A DNA stretch of 19,525 nucleotides from Clostridiales bacterium (GTDB taxonomy: Bacteria; Bacillota; Clostridia; Oscillospirales; QAMX01): contig QAMX01000152.1 in NCBI GenBank assembly GCA_003149835.1, forward strand, positions 1-19,525, in the 5' to 3' direction. Position numbers and translations under genes: made by a program. The notes beneath the pieces are model-generated. The model made no database searches, was not told the DNA's origin, and saw only the letters and a list, made by a program, of their open reading frames with translations. Of this stretch, positions 15,357-19,525 are shown piece after piece (position 1 is the stretch's first letter; every line of letters starts with the position of its first letter).

Positions 15357-16787
15357 TCACTCTGCTCGGATCCGCGCCACCTTTCCCCACGGCGGCGTAT
15401 GGCGCTCATTGTTGATCAGCCACAGCACCGGCACGCCGTTGGCCGCGCACTCCTTTGGATAACGGCACTCGCCGTCGGTCAGGATGATGATTGACGTCAG
15501 CTCGTCGGGCTCAAAGCGCTGTGCCGCGCATTCGAACACGGCGTTGACATTGGTTCCGCCGCCGCCGTGCGGTTTGACCGCCAAAAGCTCGTCGACGCTC
15601 TCGAAATCGACCGGCTCTGTGACGCCGCACTCAAAGAAGCAGAGCTTTCCCGCCAGACGCCCGTCGAACTGGTCGATGGCGCCTTTGATCTCGGAAAACG
15701 CCGCCGTCAGCGCCGCGTCGCTGATCGAGCCGGAGGTATCGACGGCAAAGAGCAGATCGCGCACCGTGTCGCTGGGCGCGTTGAAATCGGGCAGGAAAAA
15801 GTCGCCGTCGCCGAAGCGCCGGTCCGGCGGCTCGAACGAATAGTCTGTGATCTCCTCCTGCACAAAATTGTTCAAAAGCTCGCGCCAGTCTGTCTGCGGA
15901 GGCTTTAGCGTTCCGAGCAGGCGGCGCAGCATCTCGCCCTCAAACCCGATCCCCGCGCCGCCGTAATTGACGGCGGCCTCGGCGGCGTTTTTCACCGCGC
16001 GCGTCCACTTGTCGTTTAAAAACGCCGCGCTGTCGCCCTGCCCCCAGCGCTCATGGCTGTCGATGCGGTCGTTTCGGCGGTTTGAACGTCCTCCGTTCCG
16101 GCCGGAGCCGGAACCGCTGCCCATCCCGTCGCCGTCGCCATCGCCCTTGCCATCGCCCTTGCCGTCGCCCTCGTCGTCGCCCTCGTCGTCGCCATCTCCA
16201 TCTCCATCGCCGTCGTCCTCGTCGTCGCCATCTCCATCGCCGTCGCCCTTGCCGTCGCCATCGCCGTCACCGTCGCCGTTGCCGTCTCCCTCGTCGTCCT
16301 CGCCGTCGCCATCTCCATCGTCATCGCCGTCGCCATCCGCCGCGGCGAGCAGCGCACAGAGCGATTCGGCGGTATGCAGCCAGCCCTCCGAGCCGTCGGG
16401 CGCTTTGTACGGCAACGCCGCGCCGTCGATGAAAGGCGGCGCTGAGAGCCCACGGGCGCGCAGGATATTGGAGTTGACGACGATGTCGGCCGCTTCGTCG
16501 AAGCGCCCGGCATCCGCCGAGCGGCCGCGCACGGCGTGCCGCAGCGCCAGATGCATGACCTCGTGGTAGAGCAGAAAATCGAGCGCGTCGTCCGACAGTC
16601 CGGCGACAAAATCAGGGTTGAAGTAGAGGCGGATGCCGTCGGTCGCCGCCGTTTCAACCTCCGTATCGGCGGCGAAGCGGAGCTGCAAAAGCAGCATGCC
16701 AAAAAAGCAGCTGTCTGCGAGCACGCGCATCCGCGCCGCGAACAGCCGCTCCGTCAGCTTTCGGAGGACTGCCGAGTCCGGCGTCAT
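15357..16787 (-). CDS. Metallopeptidase-like (HExxH) plus vWA-like protein, MoxR partner, with Gly-Asp repeat
   Basis: The 476-residue protein has three parts. The N-terminal part (about 1-150) is a putative metallopeptidase domain of the DUF2201 type with HEVMH at 75-79. The middle (about 151-221) is almost pure Gly-Asp with some Glu, Lys and Asn, followed by a Gly-Ser segment. The C-terminal part (about 340-476) is a vWA-like domain with an intact MIDAS start DTSGS at 350-354, GGGGTNV, and a later ILTDGE. The start chosen is the ATG at 16785-16787, whose ATGA overlaps the stop of the MoxR gene; a GTG at 16820 would give 11 more residues. MoxR ATPases commonly work with such vWA proteins as chaperone-like pairs that remodel or load metals into target complexes. 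Target unknown. Confidence 0.9.
   Translation of the reverse strand: MTPDSAVLRKLTERLFAARMRVLADSCFFGMLLLQLRFAADTEVETAATDGIRLYFNPDFVAGLSDDALDFLLYHEVMHLALRHAVRGRSADAGRFDEAADIVVNSNILRARGLSAPPFIDGAALPYKAPDGSEGWLHTAESLCALLAAADGDGDDDGDGDGEDDEGDGNGDGDGDGDGKGDGDGDGDDEDDGDGDGDGDDEGDDEGDGKGDGKGDGDGDGMGSGSGSGRNGGRSNRRNDRIDSHERWGQGDSAAFLNDKWTRAVKNAAEAAVNYGGAGIGFEGEMLRRLLGTLKPPQTDWRELLNNFVQEEITDYSFEPPDRRFGDGDFFLPDFNAPSDTVRDLLFAVDTSGSISDAALTAAFSEIKGAIDQFDGRLAGKLCFFECGVTEPVDFESVDELLAVKPHGGGGTNVNAVFECAAQRFEPDELTSIIILTDGECRYPKECAANGVPVLWLINNERHTPPWGKVARIRAE
16125..16337 (-). repeat. 6-bp-periodic tandem repeat encoding a Gly-Asp tract
   Basis: About 213 bp of GCCGTC/GCCATC-like hexamers (plus strand), each reading as Asp-Gly on the minus strand. 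Longer units are duplicated: a segment at 16182-16215 recurs at 16218-16245 lacking one TCCATC hexamer. This is the mark of replication slippage. Because the unit is two codons, length changes keep the frame. Confidence 0.9.
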
Positions 16788-17896
16788 CGGTTGAAATACC
16801 GCCCGTTTTTGGCGAGCCACGCCGAGAAATCGGGCATCGTGATCAGGCTGTTTTTCAGCTCGGGCGAGAGACTCATATAGTCGCGGAACAGAACCGTCGC
16901 AAAGTCGGGCGGCAGCTTGACCGCGTAGGCGAGCGAATGGGCGATCCCCTGCCGGTCGTCTATATGCTTTCGCGCGTGCGCGGCGAGCGCAGAGACCGTC
17001 GCGTAGAGCAGGTCGGCCTCCCGCGGAACCGGAACGCTTTTACCGGCAAAAATCGCCTCGACGTCGGGCAGGCGCGCATAGAGATCGTTCCAGGAGCGGA
17101 ACTCAAACGCCGCGCCGCCGCCGATACAGCCGGAGATCAGCGGATAGACCGCGCCGACGTCATCGGAGACGTAGTTCAGGATATTGGAAACCATCTCCCA
17201 TGCGCGCGGCGTCGCAAAGGCGAGATCGTCGTTTTCGGTGGAAAACTGCATGAGAAAATCGGGGCGGCAGGAGAGAAAGGCGACGACCTTCTCATGAATC
17301 CCCTGCCTGACCGCCCACGCACGCCAGCTCTCAAAATCCTCGCGGATCTCGAAGTGGCAGAGGCGGTTGGCGAGCGCCTTGGGCATTTTGACGGCGACGC
17401 TCTTATCCGTGACGCGGTTGCCCGCAGCGATGACGATGCAGTTTTCCGGCAGCGCGTGTTCGCCGACGCGGCGGTCGAGCGTGATCTGATAAGCCGCCGC
17501 CTGAACCGACTGCGGCGCGGCGGAAATTTCGTCTAAAAACAGGATGTTGACGACGTCTGCGCCGCCGTCCATCTCAAAAATCTGCGGGCGGAGCCAGACC
17601 GCCAGCGTCTTGTCGGCGTTTGCGGTCGGGATGCCGCGCAGGTCGATGGGGTTAAAGAGCAGCAGCCGCACGTCGGTGATCGACACCCGCTTGCCGCATT
17701 CGGCGGCGATGCGCGCGCCGAGCTGCCTGACGCCCTGCGACTTGCCGACGCCCGGCGGCCCCCAGAGCATCACCGACGGCAGCAGCCGCAGCGGAAGTCC
17801 GGCGCGGATCACCGCGCCGTAGGCGTTGGCGAGCGCATCCACCGCCTGACCGACGTCCAGATTTGTAATGTTGCCGAGCCGCAGGTCTGCGGGCAT
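16784..17896 (-). CDS. MoxR family AAA+ ATPase
   Basis: The 370-residue ATPase shows Walker A GPPGVGKS at 46-53, Walker B ILFLDE ending at D122-E123, sensor 1 in IAAGN (N160), and the arginine-finger segment ALANRL (R178), in the arrangement of MoxR/CbbQ-type AAA+ proteins. These form hexameric rings and act with vWA-domain partners. The start at 17894-17896 has AAAGGAGAGG just upstream, an excellent ribosome binding site; an open extension to 18127 reads as non-coding sequence. It overlaps the downstream HExxH/vWA gene by ATGA, so the two are probably made in fixed ratio. A 264-bp gap separates it from the helicase gene upstream. Confidence 0.93.
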   Translation of the reverse strand: MPADLRLGNITNLDVGQAVDALANAYGAVIRAGLPLRLLPSVMLWGPPGVGKSQGVRQLGARIAAECGKRVSITDVRLLLFNPIDLRGIPTANADKTLAVWLRPQIFEMDGGADVVNILFLDEISAAPQSVQAAAYQITLDRRVGEHALPENCIVIAAGNRVTDKSVAVKMPKALANRLCHFEIREDFESWRAWAVRQGIHEKVVAFLSCRPDFLMQFSTENDDLAFATPRAWEMVSNILNYVSDDVGAVYPLISGCIGGGAAFEFRSWNDLYARLPDVEAIFAGKSVPVPREADLLYATVSALAAHARKHIDDRQGIAHSLAYAVKLPPDFATVLFRDYMSLSPELKNSLITMPDFSAWLAKNGRYFNR

Positions 17897-18160
17897 AAGA
17901 ACCTCTCCTTTGCGTGATAAAATCGTCTGCTTTGTGATCTGTACCACGGCGGCCGTCCGCCCATGCGGTCTTCTCCGGCCAGAGCGCGGGAGACCACGCA
18001 GGTTCGCCCCTGCGCCCCACGATGAACCGGCAAAGCCGTTTGCCCTCGGAAACAAATCCCAAGGCACAGGGTTCAAAAGATTCCGGAGACACAGCGCGCG
18101 CTTCGAAACCACCGCAAGGGAGCGCACCCATGTGTGCGCCCGCCGCGGCGCGGCTATGCC
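17897..18160. other. 264-bp spacer between the helicase and MoxR genes
   Basis: GC-rich, with open frames on both strands that lack ribosome binding sites and coding character. It holds a small perfect hairpin (CGCAGG-TTCGCC-CCTGCG, about 17997-18014) and an imperfect one near 18119-18142. No clear promoter or T-tailed terminator is visible in either direction. Confidence 0.5.
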
Positions 18161-19525
18161 CTACCGGCGCTCCTCCACGCCGAGCTTGCGGTCGATCTTT
18201 TCCAGCCGCTTTTCCAGCTCCGCGATCGGTCCGCTGTAATCGGCGGTGCGGCCGAGCGCCTGCTCCATGTCGCGGCGGCGCTCCTCCATCGCAGCCGCCT
18301 GCCGTTCCAGCGCCTCGGCGCGCGCGGCGAGGCCGTCGAGCACATGGTCGAGCCGGACGACCGCGCCCAGCTCGGATTCGCCGATTTCCACATAATAGCG
18401 CCCGCTCCCGCACAGCCACACGCCGGCGTTCTCCCGGAGCATATGAGCCGGAAGGTATACATCAAAGCCCTGATAGCGAAACAGCAGCGTCTCCTCCGGC
18501 TTCATCTCGTTATTGGCGAGCGCCGAGAGGATCTGCGCGCCCATCTCGCGCCGGTCGGGGCGGTTCGGCACCCGCTCGACCGCATAGTGCTGCGCGTCGA
18601 GCGCCGCCGTGTCGGCCGAAAGGCGCGCGTTGGCGATCCGTTGCGGAAACGCGACCAGCGACGCGCGCAGCTCGGCCTCGTTTTCCTCCTGCCGCCGCCG
18701 CAGCGTTTTGAGGCGGCTGATCTCGTTGAAAACCTCGACGCGCTCGCGGATCAGCGGATTGCCGACGGCGAGCGCCTTGACCTCGGCATAGGAAAGCACC
18801 GCGTCGTCGAGGTCGGCGCCGCTGCGCTCGGTGACGGAATTGGTCAGCAGCTGGGCGATAAAGCGCTGCTTTGTCTCCAAAAGCTGCCACGAATAGGCGT
18901 CGAAGCTGCCGTCGGTGATATAGCGGAAGATTTCCACCTTTTGATTTGTGTTCCCCTGCCGCAGAATGCGCCCCTCGCGCTGAACCATGTCGGCCGGCCG
19001 CCACGGGATATCGATGTGATGGAGCGCATAGAGCTTGTCCTGCACGTTGACGCCGAGACCGAGCTTAAACGTCGAGCCGACGAGCACGCGGATCTCGCCC
19101 GCGTTCATGCGCGCAAACAGCGCGTCCCGCTTTTTCTCCGTCGTCGCGTCATGAATAAATTCGATCTGCTCCGCCGGCATACCGAGACGTATTAGCAGGT
19201 TGCGCAGCTCGTCGTAAATATTAAAGGAATCCTTTGGCGTCGAGGTGTCGCAGAAAACGAGCTGCGTGACGCCCTCGTCATAGCGCGCCTTCCAGATCGA
19301 CCAGACCCGCTCGGCGCAGGCCATGACCTTTGAGGCGGGGTTGGCCGGCGCATTCGGCTCGACGAGGCGGATGTCGAGCGCGGCCTTGCGGCCGTCGGTG
19401 GTGATTTTGAGCATGTTGTCGGTCTTGCGGTCGACCTTGCCGCGCCGCACCAGCTCGGCGCGCGTGGCGATCTCCTTGATATACTCCGCCTGCTCGCGCG
19501 ACTTTCTGAGCGCGCAGTCGGTATA
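18161..19525 (-). CDS. C-terminal part of a large SNF2/DarB-like helicase (5' end outside window)
   Basis: The frame is open from the right edge to a stop at 18161-18163, giving 454 visible residues with the start beyond the window. It matches the C-terminal helicase half of the very large DEAD/SNF2-type (often methylase-fused) proteins of clostridial mobile elements and phages: KITTDGRKAALD at 40-51, QLVFCDTSTP near 88-97, motif V GSTFKLGLGVNVQD at 150-163 and motif VI QREGRILRQGN at 182-192, then FDAYSWQLLETKQRFIAQ and LSYAEVKALAVGNPLI. The last 150 residues include charged coiled-coil segments. Such proteins are linked to DNA protection or conflict roles (DarB in phage P1). The methylase part, if any, is not in view. 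Confidence 0.88.
   Translation of the reverse strand, partial: YTDCALRKSREQAEYIKEIATRAELVRRGKVDRKTDNMLKITTDGRKAALDIRLVEPNAPANPASKVMACAERVWSIWKARYDEGVTQLVFCDTSTPKDSFNIYDELRNLLIRLGMPAEQIEFIHDATTEKKRDALFARMNAGEIRVLVGSTFKLGLGVNVQDKLYALHHIDIPWRPADMVQREGRILRQGNTNQKVEIFRYITDGSFDAYSWQLLETKQRFIAQLLTNSVTERSGADLDDAVLSYAEVKALAVGNPLIRERVEVFNEISRLKTLRRRQEENEAELRASLVAFPQRIANARLSADTAALDAQHYAVERVPNRPDRREMGAQILSALANNEMKPEETLLFRYQGFDVYLPAHMLRENAGVWLCGSGRYYVEIGESELGAVVRLDHVLDGLAARAEALERQAAAMEERRRDMEQALGRTADYSGPIAELEKRLEKIDRKLGVEERR

Noticed and set aside
16125..16337. CRISPR array
   Set aside because: The periodicity is 6 bp with no unique spacers, and it lies inside a reading frame.
15967..16569. Plus-strand frames coding long Ser-Pro or Arg-rich repeats
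   Set aside because: These are other-frame readings of the Gly-Asp repeat; the minus-strand frame joins two recognisable domains.
17990..18020. tRNA-like T-arm (GGTTCGCCC within a small hairpin)
   Set aside because: The loop lacks the conserved A at position 58 and no acceptor, D or anticodon arms can be found around it.

Overview
The window is GC-rich chromosomal DNA, with strong G/C preference at third codon positions, from what is most likely an uncultured Clostridia-type Firmicute. The main evidence is the run dxs-tlyA-nadK-argR-recN, which is a well-known Firmicutes gene order. Purine-rich Shine-Dalgarno sequences and sigma-A-like promoters (TTGAAA-17-TATAAT and similar) fit this. No rRNA, tRNA, CRISPR array or insertion sequence was seen.

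Layout. Bases 1-4384 are read leftward: an ECF-type sigma factor with a very long C-terminal extension, then ychF with its own promoter, a DUF1624/HGSNAT-like membrane acyltransferase, and a multi-pass membrane protein cut by the left edge. Bases 4625-11020 form the rightward core block: promoter, dxs (isoprenoid precursor and thiamine/pyridoxal precursor synthesis), tlyA (rRNA methyltransferase), nadK (NADP supply), argR (arginine repressor), recN (double-strand-break repair), closed by a perfect 15-bp terminator with a T tract. An AT-rich stretch of about 450 bp then carries a promoter and a possibly structured leader for one large secreted protein, in which a degenerate von Willebrand A domain is joined to a neutral-ceramidase-like hydrolase.

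From 14.6 kb to the right edge everything is leftward again: a small, visibly AT-richer ydcF/DUF218 gene with its own promoter and terminator; and, upstream of it, a likely functional set made of a large SNF2/DarB-like helicase (only its C-terminal 454 residues are in view), a MoxR-type AAA+ ATPase, and a partner protein combining a HExxH metallopeptidase-like domain, a repetitive Gly-Asp tract and a C-terminal vWA domain with an intact MIDAS motif. The ATPase and its partner overlap by ATGA and are probably translationally coupled.

The parts most worth a second look are the vWA-ceramidase fusion, the helicase/MoxR/vWA-metallopeptidase set with its 6-bp-periodic repeat, and the sigma factor with a second putative DNA-binding module. 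Everything here is read by eye; family names rest on motifs and remembered consensus sequences, not on searches.
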